44,033 bases of DNA from Mycobacteriaceae bacterium (GTDB lineage: Bacteria > Actinomycetota > Actinomycetes > Mycobacteriales > Mycobacteriaceae): assembly GCA_029977845.1 (NCBI GenBank), contig JAPOKC010000021.1, forward strand, positions 1-44,033. Reading direction: 5' to 3'. The translations under genes and the position numbers were made by a program. A model generated the notes under the pieces. It made no database searches and was not told where the DNA came from. It saw nothing but the letters and a program-made list of their open reading frames with translations. Positions within the stretch are counted from its first letter, which is position 1, and the number at the start of each line of letters is the position of its first letter. Positions 16,107 through 24,613 of this stretch are shown here, one piece after another.

Positions 16107-16859
16107 CTAGTCGAGAACCCAACTGGGAGAGCGCTTCTCCAGGAACGCGAGCATGCCCTCCCGTGCCTCATCGGTGCCGAACAGCCGGGCCGACAGCGCG
16201 GCGAGATCGGCCGACCGCTCGGCGATCGCCTCGCGGGTGGCGCGGGTGGTCAGCGGTTTGGTCTCGGCGAGTCCCTGCGGTGAACACTTCCGGAACTGGT
16301 CGTAGAGTTCCGCGGTGGCGGCGTCGAGATCGTCGACGGCGGCGGTGATCAGGCCGATCTCCGCGGCGGTGGCGGCGTCGAACTTCTCACCGGTCAGCAG
16401 GTAGCGACTCGCCGCCCGTTCGGTCATCCGGCCCAGTGTGGTGAGCGTGATCATGGCCGGGGCCACCCCGATGAGCACCTCGGTGAAGGCGAAGGTCACC
16501 GAACGGGAAGCCATGGCGATATCGGCGGCGCCGACCAGTCCGAGACCGCCGGCGCGGACGTGGCCGTCGAGGCGGGCGACCACCGGCTTGGGCATCCCGA
16601 CGATGCGGCCGAGGAGGTTGATCATGACGTCGGTGATCGACGGACCACTGGAGGCCTCGCTGAGATCGGCGCCGGCGCAGAACACCGAACCGGTGTGGGT
16701 GAGTTCCACCGCACGCACCGCCGGGTCGGCCGATGCGGCGGCGAGATGGGCGTCCAATTCGGCGCACAACTGACGGGACAGCGCGTTGCGGTTGTGCGGG
16801 GAGTCGAGTTCGACCCGCGCGATACCGCGATCAACCGAGTAGTGAACAAGTTCTGTCAT
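16107..16859 (-). CDS. Enoyl-CoA hydratase/isomerase family protein (EchA)
   Basis: This 250-residue crotonase-fold protein has the N-terminal IARVELDSPHNRNALS, oxyanion-hole segment FCAGADLSE and second segment HVRAGGLGLVGAADIAMA. A glutamate is kept in AFTEVLIGVAP, but the second acidic position is not obvious, so hydratase versus isomerase activity cannot be assigned. It follows another EchA by 2 bp on the same strand, a probable two-gene operon divergent from the ligand-gated channel gene. Confidence 0.85.
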   Translation of the reverse strand: MTELVHYSVDRGIARVELDSPHNRNALSRQLCAELDAHLAAASADPAVRAVELTHTGSVFCAGADLSEASSGPSITDVMINLLGRIVGMPKPVVARLDGHVRAGGLGLVGAADIAMASRSVTFAFTEVLIGVAPAMITLTTLGRMTERAASRYLLTGEKFDAATAAEIGLITAAVDDLDAATAELYDQFRKCSPQGLAETKPLTTRATREAIAERSADLAALSARLFGTDEAREGMLAFLEKRSPSWVLD

Positions 16860-16861
16860 CG

Positions 16862-17653
16862 CTAGTTCTTCTTCCGTCGCGCCGCGAACTCCTTCAGCGC
16901 TGCGCGGTGGTCGGCGGACATCAAGCCGATCACCTGGGAGCGCATCTCGGTCTCCATGTGCTCGCGCAGGCCCCCGGCACTGATGCTGGCATTGAGCAGT
17001 TCCTTCGACATCCGCACCGCCAGGCGAGGCCGCCCGGCGATCTTGACGGCCAACGTGATCGCCGACTCGAGCGGATCTGGCACCACATGTTGCAACAGGC
17101 CCAGTCGATGGGCCTCCACGGCGCCCAACGGCGTTCCGCTGTAGAGCACCTCGGCGGCGGCGCCGGGGCCGATCAGGCGCGGCAGCATCCAGGACAGGCC
17201 CATATCGCCCACGGAGACGGCCAGTTTGAGGAAGGGCGCGATGAACATCGCGTCGGGGCTGCCGAACCGGACGTCGGCAGCGGTGGCCAGTGCGAAGCCG
17301 CCCCCGACGGCGGGGCCGCTGACCGCGGCGATCACCGGTTGAGGGATGTCCCGCAGCACCAGCGTGGAGCCCACGGCATTGCGCATCGCCTCGTACACCT
17401 CACGCATCAGGTCCTTCTCGCCCACGCCCATCGCCGAGCCGCTGAGATCCATGCCGGTGGTGAAGGCGCCGTTGGCGCCGGTGATGACGACCGCACCGCA
17501 GTCGTCTCGCTCGCCGAGTGCCCGCACCGCGGCGACGAAATCGTGAAGGGTCTGGGCGGTGAGGGAGTTCAGGGTCGCCGGCCGGTCGAAGGTGACCACG
17601 GCGACGGCGTCGGGCCGCACCTCGAGCCGGAAGCCGTCGAATTCGTCGGGCAC
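16862..17653 (-). CDS. Enoyl-CoA hydratase/isomerase family protein (EchA)
   Basis: This 263-residue crotonase-fold protein has AVVTFDRPATLNSLTAQ, NGAFTTGMDLSGSAM (oxyanion hole) and GPAVGGGFALATAADVRFGSPDAMF. The start is a GTG at 17653, preceded by AAGGAG at ideal spacing; upstream codons read as low-complexity arginine-rich sequence and are not part of the protein. It has a typical C-terminal helical extension (AVRMSKELLNASIS...RRKKN). First gene of the two-gene echA operon. Substrate not determinable. Confidence 0.87.
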   Translation of the reverse strand: MPDEFDGFRLEVRPDAVAVVTFDRPATLNSLTAQTLHDFVAAVRALGERDDCGAVVITGANGAFTTGMDLSGSAMGVGEKDLMREVYEAMRNAVGSTLVLRDIPQPVIAAVSGPAVGGGFALATAADVRFGSPDAMFIAPFLKLAVSVGDMGLSWMLPRLIGPGAAAEVLYSGTPLGAVEAHRLGLLQHVVPDPLESAITLAVKIAGRPRLAVRMSKELLNASISAGGLREHMETEMRSQVIGLMSADHRAALKEFAARRKKN

Positions 17654-17778
17654 GGTTATCTCCTTCTGCAGTCGCCGCGGCGGGCCGGCCCATGTACTAC
17701 GTCGTGGGCGATGGTCATGTGACGCAATTGGGCCAGCGGCGTGTCCGACGGCACGTCTGGATAGTACGGTCAGTCCGG

Positions 17779-18840
17779 ATGAAGGGTTTGGGGATCGTGA
17801 TCGCACGTTTACGCAGAGTTCTCGCGGCTGTCGTGGCCGTGCTGTTTCTGATCCCGGTGACGCCGCCGGTGCAGGCGCACGCCGCAGGAGGACCGGAGAC
17901 AGTGACCGTTGGAGCCTTCATCTACGACATCCAGGATGTCGATCTGGCGAACGACAGCTTCACCGCGGACTTCTATATCTGGTTCCGGTGGAAGAGTCCC
18001 AAGATCGACCCGTCCGACTCGGTCGAGCCGATGAACTCAGACGCTTTCCAGAACACCACCACCTCGCAGACCGGCGGTGTGGCCGGCAAGCAGCTTTATC
18101 CGGAGCCGTTGACCATGCCTGACGGGTCCAAGTATCAGGCGTTCCGCTACTCGGGTGTCTTCGCGCGGAAGATGAACCTGGAGAAGTATCCGTTCGACGT
18201 GCAGAACCTGGTGATCGTGTTCGAGGACCAGAACCAGGACACCCGGGATCTGGTGTATGTCCCCGATGACCCTCCGATTTCGATCAGTCCGTCGGTGACC
18301 ATTCCGGGGTACGAACTCGAAGCGCCGAAACTGTCGGTCGTCGATCACCAGTACCCGACGAATTTCGGTGACACCTCGGCGCCCCCGAACCTGAAGTACT
18401 CCCGCATCGTCATGGAGCTTCCGCTCAAGCGGGATCCCCTGCCCTACATGGTGAAGATCATCCTGCCGATCCTGATCATCATCCTGATCACGTCGCTGAT
18501 CTACATGCTCCCGGCCCGGCTGGAGGACGCCCGCACCGGGATCGGTGTCACCGCGATGCTCACCATCGTCGCACTGCAGTGGACCACCGACAGTGATCTG
18601 CCCTCGGTCGACTATCTGACGCTGCTGGATCTGATCTACATCATCTCGCTGGTCTACATCCTGGTGGCGATGGGCTACACCGTGCTGGCCAGCCGGCGCA
18701 ACAGACATGAGGTCGCCGAGGCGCTGTCGACATCACTGGATAGGCGGATGGGAATCGCCTCACTGGTGGTGTTCGTCATCACGATCACGCTGACGATCGT
18801 GCTGTATCTCAACCACCATCACCCAGAGACGCTGCTGTAG
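17779..18840 (+). CDS. Pentameric ligand-gated ion channel homologue
   Basis: This 353-residue protein has a signal peptide (about 1-36) followed by an extracellular beta-rich ligand-binding domain containing KYPFDVQ (136-142). That is the Cys-loop-equivalent signature YPFDxQ of prokaryotic pLGICs, which lack the cysteines. Four TM helices follow: M1 222-244, M2 about 251-268 (ARTGIGVTAMLTIVALQW), M3 about 279-304, and M4 324-344. This is the GLIC/ELIC topology. Length and order are complete. ATG 17779 begins the signal peptide. It is divergent from the echA pair and 3 bp from the convergent lipoprotein hydrolase. Ligand and ion selectivity are unknown. Confidence 0.85.
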   Translation: MKGLGIVIARLRRVLAAVVAVLFLIPVTPPVQAHAAGGPETVTVGAFIYDIQDVDLANDSFTADFYIWFRWKSPKIDPSDSVEPMNSDAFQNTTTSQTGGVAGKQLYPEPLTMPDGSKYQAFRYSGVFARKMNLEKYPFDVQNLVIVFEDQNQDTRDLVYVPDDPPISISPSVTIPGYELEAPKLSVVDHQYPTNFGDTSAPPNLKYSRIVMELPLKRDPLPYMVKIILPILIIILITSLIYMLPARLEDARTGIGVTAMLTIVALQWTTDSDLPSVDYLTLLDLIYIISLVYILVAMGYTVLASRRNRHEVAEALSTSLDRRMGIASLVVFVITITLTIVLYLNHHHPETLL

Positions 18841-18843
18841 TCC

Positions 18844-20343
18844 TCAGCACCTCGCCCCGTCCGGCGGCAACGTGAGATCAACGAGATAGTCCGTCGCGAA
18901 CTTGTCGACGCAGTCGTCACCTTCGAACACGACGGTGTGCTGAGTTCCCTTGAACGTCAACAACGCTCCGCCGAGCTCCTTCGCCAGATCCACCCCGGCC
19001 TGGTACGGGGTGGCCGGGTCATCGGTGGTGGAGACCACCAGTACCGGCGGAAGTCCGGGGGCGGAGATGGTGTGCGGGCCACTGGTGGGCGGCACCGGCC
19101 AGAACGCGCAGGTGTCCAACGGAGCGTTCCCGGTGAACTCGCCGTAGCTCAGGAACGGAGCGACCTCGCGCATCCGGCGATCCTCGTCGGCGGCCTTGGC
19201 CCGGTCGGTGTTCGGCGGGGTGTCGACGCAGTTGATGGCGATCAGCGCGTCGTTGGCATTGGTGTAGCGACCCTGCTCGTCGCGGTCCCAGTAGCTGTCG
19301 GCGAGATCGAGCAGAGTGTCGCCCCTGCCCTTCTGAAGTTCGCGCAGTCCGTCGGTGAGGTGCTTCCACAGTTGCGGCGCGTACATGGCCATGATGGTTC
19401 CGGTGACCGCATCGCTGTAGCCCAGACCGCGCGGGTCCTTGGTCTTGGCCGGTGTCGTCACCAGCGGATCCACCAGATCGTGATAGACGGCGACGGCCTT
19501 GGCCGGGTCGGCGCCCAGCGGGCAGTCCTCGTCTTTGGCGCAATCAGTCGCGTAGTCGTCGAATGCCTGCTGGAACGCCGCGGCCTGGTCGATATCGGAC
19601 TGGATCGGGTCGGTGTTGGGATCGACCGCGCCGTCGAGGATCATCGCGCGCACCTTGTCCGGATACGCCTCGGCGTAGGCCGACCCGATCAGCGTGCCGT
19701 AGGAGTAGCCCAGATAGGTCAGCCTCTCGTCGCCGAGTGCCGCGCGCAGGCGGTCCAGATCCCTGGCCACGTTGACGGTGCCGACGTTGGCGAGGAATTC
19801 GATGCCGACCTTGTCGACACAGCGCGCGACGAACTGCTTCTCGGTCGTCTCGATGCGCTCGACACCCTCGGGGCTGTAGTCGACCTGAGGATCGGCGCGA
19901 AACGCGTCATCGTCGGCATCGGAATTGCACGAGATCGCCGGTGACGAGAAACCCACGCCGCGCGGATCGAAGCCCACCAGATCGAAACGCCGGCGCACCT
20001 CTTTGGGGATCACGTCGAGCAGTGAGACGGCCGCGTCCACACCGGATTCCCCCGGACCGCCGGGGTTGATCACCAGCGAGCCGATCTTCTCACCGGTGGC
20101 CGGGAAACGGATCAACGCCAACGTGGCCAGATCGCGGTCGGGTTGGGAGTAATCGACCGGAACGGCGAGTTCACCGCACTGCGCGCCGCGGGGCAGGTCA
20201 CCTTCGGCGGCATCACAGGGGCCCCAGGTGATCGTGGCGGCCCCCGTCGATCCACTCTCGGCGACCGGGTGCCCGGCGATCGCGGTGCTGCAGCCGGCCA
20301 CCAGCAGCGGGGTGAAGGCCAAGGCGGCCCAGCGGTGGTTCAT
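18844..20343 (-). CDS. Lipoprotein alpha/beta hydrolase, Hip1/CaeA-like serine protease or esterase
   Basis: This 499-residue protein has a lipobox LVAGC (cysteine at 18). The alpha/beta-hydrolase domain has VINPGGPGESG (oxyanion region), GFDPRGVGFSSP and nucleophile elbow GYSYGT (S214). The TAP-like C-terminal region carries the aspartate (STTDDPATPY) and histidine (KGTQHT). This layout is that of the mycobacterial tripeptidyl aminopeptidase-like lipoproteins, such as Hip1 (Rv2224c) and its neighbour Rv2223c, which act at the cell envelope. Triad is complete. Peptidase versus esterase preference cannot be read from sequence. Confidence 0.88.
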   Translation of the reverse strand: MNHRWAALAFTPLLVAGCSTAIAGHPVAESGSTGAATITWGPCDAAEGDLPRGAQCGELAVPVDYSQPDRDLATLALIRFPATGEKIGSLVINPGGPGESGVDAAVSLLDVIPKEVRRRFDLVGFDPRGVGFSSPAISCNSDADDDAFRADPQVDYSPEGVERIETTEKQFVARCVDKVGIEFLANVGTVNVARDLDRLRAALGDERLTYLGYSYGTLIGSAYAEAYPDKVRAMILDGAVDPNTDPIQSDIDQAAAFQQAFDDYATDCAKDEDCPLGADPAKAVAVYHDLVDPLVTTPAKTKDPRGLGYSDAVTGTIMAMYAPQLWKHLTDGLRELQKGRGDTLLDLADSYWDRDEQGRYTNANDALIAINCVDTPPNTDRAKAADEDRRMREVAPFLSYGEFTGNAPLDTCAFWPVPPTSGPHTISAPGLPPVLVVSTTDDPATPYQAGVDLAKELGGALLTFKGTQHTVVFEGDDCVDKFATDYLVDLTLPPDGARC

Positions 20344-20384
20344 CCGCTCATGGTGCCAGCTGGCGCGGCCGATAAGGTGACCCG

Positions 20385-22181
20385 GTGACGTCGAACATTC
20401 TGTCCCGCAGGGACCTTGACTTCCTGCTCTTCGAGTGGCTGGCCGTGGACGAGCTGACGAAGCGGGAGCGCTTCGCCGAGCATTCCACCGAGACTTTCAG
20501 CGCCCTGCTGGATCTGTGCGAGGAACTGGCCGAGCGGTATTTCGCCCCGCACAACAAGAAGAACGACGCCGTCGAGCCGAGTTTCGACGGCGAGAAGGTC
20601 ACGCTCAATCCCGAGGTCAAGGAGGCGGTTGATGCCTTCGCCCAGGCCGACCTGCTCGCCGCGGGGATGGACCATGCGCTGGGCGGTATGCAGCTGCCGA
20701 CCGTGATCTCCGGTGCCGGCATGGCCTGGTTCCACGCGGCCAACGTCGGCAGCGCGGCCTACATGCTGCTGAGCCTGGGCAACGCGAACCTGCTGGCGCA
20801 CTACGGCACGCCTGCGCAGATCGAGACGTTCGTCAAGCCGACGCTGGCCGGGCGCTTTACCGGCACCATGTGTCTGTCTGAACCGCAGGCGGGTTCGTCG
20901 CTGGCCGACATCACCACCCGCGCCGAACCGCAGCCGGACGGTAGCTACCGGTTGTTCGGCTCGAAGATGTGGATCTCCGGCGGTGACCACGAACTCACCG
21001 AGAACATCGTGCATCTGGTGCTGGCCAAGATCGTCGGCGCACCGGCGGGCACCAAGGGCATCTCGCTGTTCATCGTGCCGAAGTACCTCGTGGCGGACGA
21101 CGGGTCCATCGGCGAGCGCAACGACGTGGTGCTGGCCGGCCTCAACCACAAGATGGGCTACCGCGGAACCGTCAACACCGCACTGAACTTCGGCGAGGGC
21201 AAGTATCAGCCGCTCGGTGCGCCCGGTGCGATCGGCTATCTGGTCGGCGAACCGCACCGCGGCTTGAACTACATGTTCCACATGATGAACGAGGCCCGGC
21301 TCGGAGTGGGCCTGGGTGCGGTCGCACTCGGTTACACGGGTTACCTCAAGTCGCTGCAGTACGCCAAGGAGCGCCCGCAGGGCCGTCTGGTCACCTCCAA
21401 GGACCCCACCTCGCCGCAGGTGCCGATCATCGAACACGCCGATGTGCGGCGAATGCTGCTGGCGCAGAAGTCTTATGTGGAGGGTGCGATGGCGCTGCTG
21501 CTGTACTGCGCGCGGCTGACCGACATCCAGGCCAGTCCGGAATCGTCCGAGGAAGCCGAGACGGCGACCCGGCTGCTCGACATCCTGACGCCGATCGCCA
21601 AGAGCTGGCCGTCACAGTGGTGCCTGGAGGCCAACAACCTGGCGATCCAGGTCCACGGTGGTTACGGATACACCCGCGAGTACGACGTCGAACAGCATTA
21701 CCGGGACAACCGGCTCAACCCGATTCATGAGGGCACCCACGGCATTCAGAGCCTGGATCTGCTGGGCCGCAAGGTGGTTGCCGACGGCGGGGCGAATCTT
21801 GCCACCCTTGTCTCGACGGTCGCGGCCACCGCCGCGGTGGCGACCGAGCGCGGTGGGGAACTGGCCGAGATGGCGACCACACTCAGCAACGGCTGGCAGC
21901 GACTGGCCGGCGTCACCGCGTCGATGTTCGCCGCCGGCGATGTCGATGCCGCCCTGGCCAACAGCGCGGTCTACCTGGAGGTCTTCGGGCATCTGGTGGT
22001 CGCGTGGATCTGGCTGGAGCAGATGGTCGCCGCCCACGGCAAGGACGGAGACTTCTACGACGGCAAGCGGCAGGCGGGGCGTTACTTCTTCCGCTTCGAG
22101 CTGCCCCGCACCGGTCCGCAGCTGGATCTGCTGGAGAGCCTGGACCGCACCACGCTGGAGATGCGGGCCGACTGGTTCTGA
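20385..22181 (+). CDS. Acyl-CoA dehydrogenase with extended C terminus (FadE5/DmdC-like)
   Basis: This 598-residue ACAD has the family motif MCLSEPQAGSSLADI, the FAD segment KMWISGGDHELTENIVHLVLAK, and catalytic glutamate in NPIHEGTHGIQSLDLLGRK. About 130 extra C-terminal residues follow, as in the large FadE5 and methylmercaptopropionyl-CoA dehydrogenase group. An N-terminal helical cap (ILSRRDLDFLLFEWL) is also typical. GTG start lies in a 41-bp divergent spacer with the lipoprotein hydrolase. Long- or broad-chain acyl-CoA substrates are likely for this group; here inferred. Confidence 0.9.
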   Translation: MTSNILSRRDLDFLLFEWLAVDELTKRERFAEHSTETFSALLDLCEELAERYFAPHNKKNDAVEPSFDGEKVTLNPEVKEAVDAFAQADLLAAGMDHALGGMQLPTVISGAGMAWFHAANVGSAAYMLLSLGNANLLAHYGTPAQIETFVKPTLAGRFTGTMCLSEPQAGSSLADITTRAEPQPDGSYRLFGSKMWISGGDHELTENIVHLVLAKIVGAPAGTKGISLFIVPKYLVADDGSIGERNDVVLAGLNHKMGYRGTVNTALNFGEGKYQPLGAPGAIGYLVGEPHRGLNYMFHMMNEARLGVGLGAVALGYTGYLKSLQYAKERPQGRLVTSKDPTSPQVPIIEHADVRRMLLAQKSYVEGAMALLLYCARLTDIQASPESSEEAETATRLLDILTPIAKSWPSQWCLEANNLAIQVHGGYGYTREYDVEQHYRDNRLNPIHEGTHGIQSLDLLGRKVVADGGANLATLVSTVAATAAVATERGGELAEMATTLSNGWQRLAGVTASMFAAGDVDAALANSAVYLEVFGHLVVAWIWLEQMVAAHGKDGDFYDGKRQAGRYFFRFELPRTGPQLDLLESLDRTTLEMRADWF

Positions 22182-22198
22182 GTCACCCGAAGGCGTCG

Positions 22199-22235
22199 GT
22201 GTGATGACCGTTCCCGGGTAGCCGGGTGATCACAC
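22199..22235 (+). terminator. Composite hairpin downstream of the large FadE gene
   Basis: An outer 7-bp stem GTGTGAT/ATCACAC encloses an inner CCCGG/CCGGG stem with a GTAG loop, starting 17 bp after the stop. It probably ends the fadE transcript. The remainder of the 161-bp gap to the convergent cysE stop shows nothing else clear. Confidence 0.5.
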
Positions 22236-22342
22236 CCGCGGGTACGGATGGGTCGCGAACGCCGCGGCCCGCAGCAGGTGACGCCGGTCGATTCCGTCAG
22301 CGCGTGGACACTGGCTGTGAGGTTGTCGGCCGTGGTGCTGCT

Positions 22343-23026
22343 TCAGATCATGAAGTCGTCGCCGTGCCAGACACCGGCCTCGGGCGGGCGGATGACGTGG
22401 TCGTCCTGCGGCGCGTCACTTTGGGCCTCCAGTCGGGCCACCCGATTCAGCACAGACTGCATGCTCACGCCGAGCGGGTCGGGGAGCTGAAATTGATCGG
22501 CACGGGTGGGGTGCTCGCTGCCGACGATCTGTCCGGGGACACCGACCACCACTGAGTTCGGCGGCACCGCTTTGATGACGACGGAATTCGCACCGATCTG
22601 GCTGTTGTCGCCGACGGTGATGGCGCCCAGTACCTTGGCGCCGGCGCCGATGGTCACATTGGCGCCGATGGTGGGATGTCGCTTGCCGCCGTCCAGGCTG
22701 GTGCCACCGAGGGTGACCCCGTGATAGATCGTGACGTCGTCGCCCACCTCTGCGGTCTCGCCGATCACCACGCCGGTGGCGTGGTCGATGAAGACCCGGG
22801 AACCGAGAACCGCGGCGGGATGGATCTCCACGCCGGTCAGGATCCTGATGATCTCGGCGAGCACCCGGGCGGGCAGTTTCGCATTGCGCTGCCACAACCA
22901 ATGCGTCACCCGGTGACCCCACACGGCGTGCATACCCGGATAGCTGAGCACGATCTCCAGCGCCGTACGCGCCGCAGGATCGCGCTCCTTGACGGCGCGA
23001 ATGTCCTCGCGGATTCGGGACAGCAC
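22343..23026 (-). CDS. cysE: Serine O-acetyltransferase
   Basis: This 227-residue protein has an N-terminal helical domain ([26 protein letters not shown]) and left-handed beta-helix hexapeptide repeats ([30 protein letters not shown]). The conserved HGVTLGG and VVVGVPG segments are present. The C terminus ends GDDFMI; the terminal isoleucine is the residue that docks into CysK active sites in cysteine synthase complexes. GTG at 23026 is preferred because it starts directly at LSRIREDI and lies 4 bp after the cysK stop. It makes O-acetylserine for the adjacent CysK. Confidence 0.93.
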   Translation of the reverse strand: MLSRIREDIRAVKERDPAARTALEIVLSYPGMHAVWGHRVTHWLWQRNAKLPARVLAEIIRILTGVEIHPAAVLGSRVFIDHATGVVIGETAEVGDDVTIYHGVTLGGTSLDGGKRHPTIGANVTIGAGAKVLGAITVGDNSQIGANSVVIKAVPPNSVVVGVPGQIVGSEHPTRADQFQLPDPLGVSMQSVLNRVARLEAQSDAPQDDHVIRPPEAGVWHGDDFMI

Positions 23027-23030
23027 GGCG

Positions 23031-23966
23031 TCAGTCGGCCAGATCGGCGAACAGCGCCGTACTGAGGTAGCGCTCACCGAAACTCGGCAGCACCACGACG
23101 ATCACCTTGCCGGCGTTCTCCGGCCGGTGCGCCAGCTGCAGGGCCGCCCAGGCCGCGGCGCCGGAGGAGATGCCGACCAGCAGGCCTTCCTCCTTGGCCA
23201 GACGCTTGGCCATGTCGAACGCGTCGTCATTGGTGACCTGGATGACCTCGTCGACCAGATCGGTGGCCAGCACGGCCGGCACGAACCCCGCGCCGATGCC
23301 CTGGATCGGGTGTGGACCCTTCTGCCCACCGGAGAGGACGGGTGAGGCGGCGGGTTCGACGGCGACGATCTGCACCGAGGGCTTGCGCTCCTTGAGCACC
23401 TCGGCCACGCCGGTGAGGGTGCCGCCGGTGCCCACACCGCCGACGAAGATGTCGACCTTGCCGTCGGTGTCCTCCCAGATCTCCTCGGCGGTGGTGACCC
23501 GGTGGATGGCCGGGTTGGCCGGATTCTCGAACTGCTGCGGCATGAAGTAGCGGGAATCCGACTTGGCCAGTTCCTCGGCTTTGGCGATCGCACCGCCCAT
23601 CCCGTCGGGACCCGGCGTCAGGATGAGTTCGGCGCCATAGGCGCGCAGCAGCATTCGGCGCTCCCGGCTCATCGTCTCCGGCATGGTCAGCACGCAGCGG
23701 TATCCCCGGGCGGCGCAGACCATGGCCAGTGCGATGCCGGTGTTGCCACTGGTGGGCTCGACGATGATGGTGTCCGGATTGATCAGGCCGGCCTTCTCGG
23801 CGGCGTCGATCATCGCGACGCCGATGCGGTCCTTGACGCTTGCCGACGGGTTGAACGACTCCAGCTTGGCCAGCACCTCGGCCCCCGCGCCATCGGTGAC
23901 CCGGCGCAGTCGGACCAGGGGGGTGTTGCCGGTCAACTCGGTGATGTCGTTGGCGATCCTGCTCAT
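23031..23966 (-). CDS. cysK: O-acetylserine sulfhydrylase (cysteine synthase A)
   Basis: This 311-residue fold-type II PLP enzyme has PLP lysine K45 in [10 protein letters not shown], substrate loop TSGNTG (72-77), phosphate-binding GGVGTGGT and the C-terminal GISSGAA serine. Length and order are standard for CysK1. It precedes cysE by 4 bp in one operon, so cysteine synthesis from serine and sulfide is encoded as a unit. The 85-bp gap from its start to the SOS box holds its promoter; no riboswitch-like structure was noticed. Confidence 0.95.
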   Translation of the reverse strand: MSRIANDITELTGNTPLVRLRRVTDGAGAEVLAKLESFNPSASVKDRIGVAMIDAAEKAGLINPDTIIVEPTSGNTGIALAMVCAARGYRCVLTMPETMSRERRMLLRAYGAELILTPGPDGMGGAIAKAEELAKSDSRYFMPQQFENPANPAIHRVTTAEEIWEDTDGKVDIFVGGVGTGGTLTGVAEVLKERKPSVQIVAVEPAASPVLSGGQKGPHPIQGIGAGFVPAVLATDLVDEVIQVTNDDAFDMAKRLAKEEGLLVGISSGAAAWAALQLAHRPENAGKVIVVVLPSFGERYLSTALFADLAD

Positions 23967-24051
23967 GTCCCTATCTTCCCCGGACTCCCGGCCTGCGTTG
24001 CAGCCACCCTCGGCGAGGAGCCGAGGAGGGTCAGGAAAACTTGTCAGAGGT

Positions 24052-24067
24052 TCGAACTAATGTTCGA
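24052..24067. promoter_or_regulatory. Mycobacterial SOS (LexA) box
   Basis: TCGAAC-TAAT-GTTCGA is a perfect match to the mycobacterial SOS box TCGAAC-N4-GTTCGA. It lies 3 bp before the ATG at 24071 and directly over the expected promoter of the HNH relic. LexA binding here is inferred from the exact match; genes of the 13E12 family have been reported in mycobacterial LexA regulons. It is also about 85 bp upstream of cysK on the other strand, where it would have less effect. Confidence 0.85.
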
Positions 24068-24070
24068 TAC

Positions 24071-24613
24071 ATGGGGTTGCTGGCGGTGCTGGACGAGCTT
24101 GAGGCGGTGTCGGACAAACTCGCCTCGCTGCCGGTCGAGGCGGCCGCCGGAGTGGCCCATACCGGCGGGGGCAGCGTGCTGCCGATCCCCACGCTGATCC
24201 GGATGGCCGCCGCGGGCGCCCACCCCTACCTGGCGTTGTTCGACGACCCGAAGAAGGTCCGGTTGTATTACGGGCGCCGCCGGCGTACCGCCAGCCCCGG
24301 GCAGCGGCTGGCGCTGTACGCCTTGGACCGCGGGTGCAGCAAGCCCGGCTGCACTGCTCCGCCCAACCGCTCCCAGGTTCACCACGCCGAACGCGACTGG
24401 CAACACGGCGGCAACACCGACATCAACGAGCTCACCTTGGCATGCGGCTGCGATAACCGCATGGTCGATGACACCGCGACCGGCTGGACCACCCGAAAAC
24501 GCAAGAGCGACAACCGCACCGAATGGATTCCCCCGAAACATCTCGACCGCGGCCAGCCCCGGATCAACCTCTGTCACCATCCCGAAGAGATTCTGCGGCC
24601 AGGCCCAGGCTGA
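24071..24613 (+). pseudogene. Truncated 13E12/DUF222-HNH endonuclease family gene
   Basis: The 180-residue frame keeps only the C-terminal part of a protein that is normally about 400-500 residues. The region from GVAHTGGGSVLPIPTLIRMA through the HNH-like GCSKPGCTAPPNRSQVHHAERDW...NELTLACGCDN is retained. The DUF222 domain is missing and the first about 30 residues appear joined directly to the C-terminal part, indicating an internal deletion. The last metal-ligand position reads CGCDN instead of the more usual CGPHN/H. An intact SOS box remains. Probably non-functional, or a DNA-damage-induced short HNH protein. It overlaps the MFS gene end by 40 bp. Confidence 0.7.

Noticed and set aside
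23967..24051. A riboswitch or T-box upstream of cysK
   Set aside because: The leader is short and shows no recognisable conserved structure.
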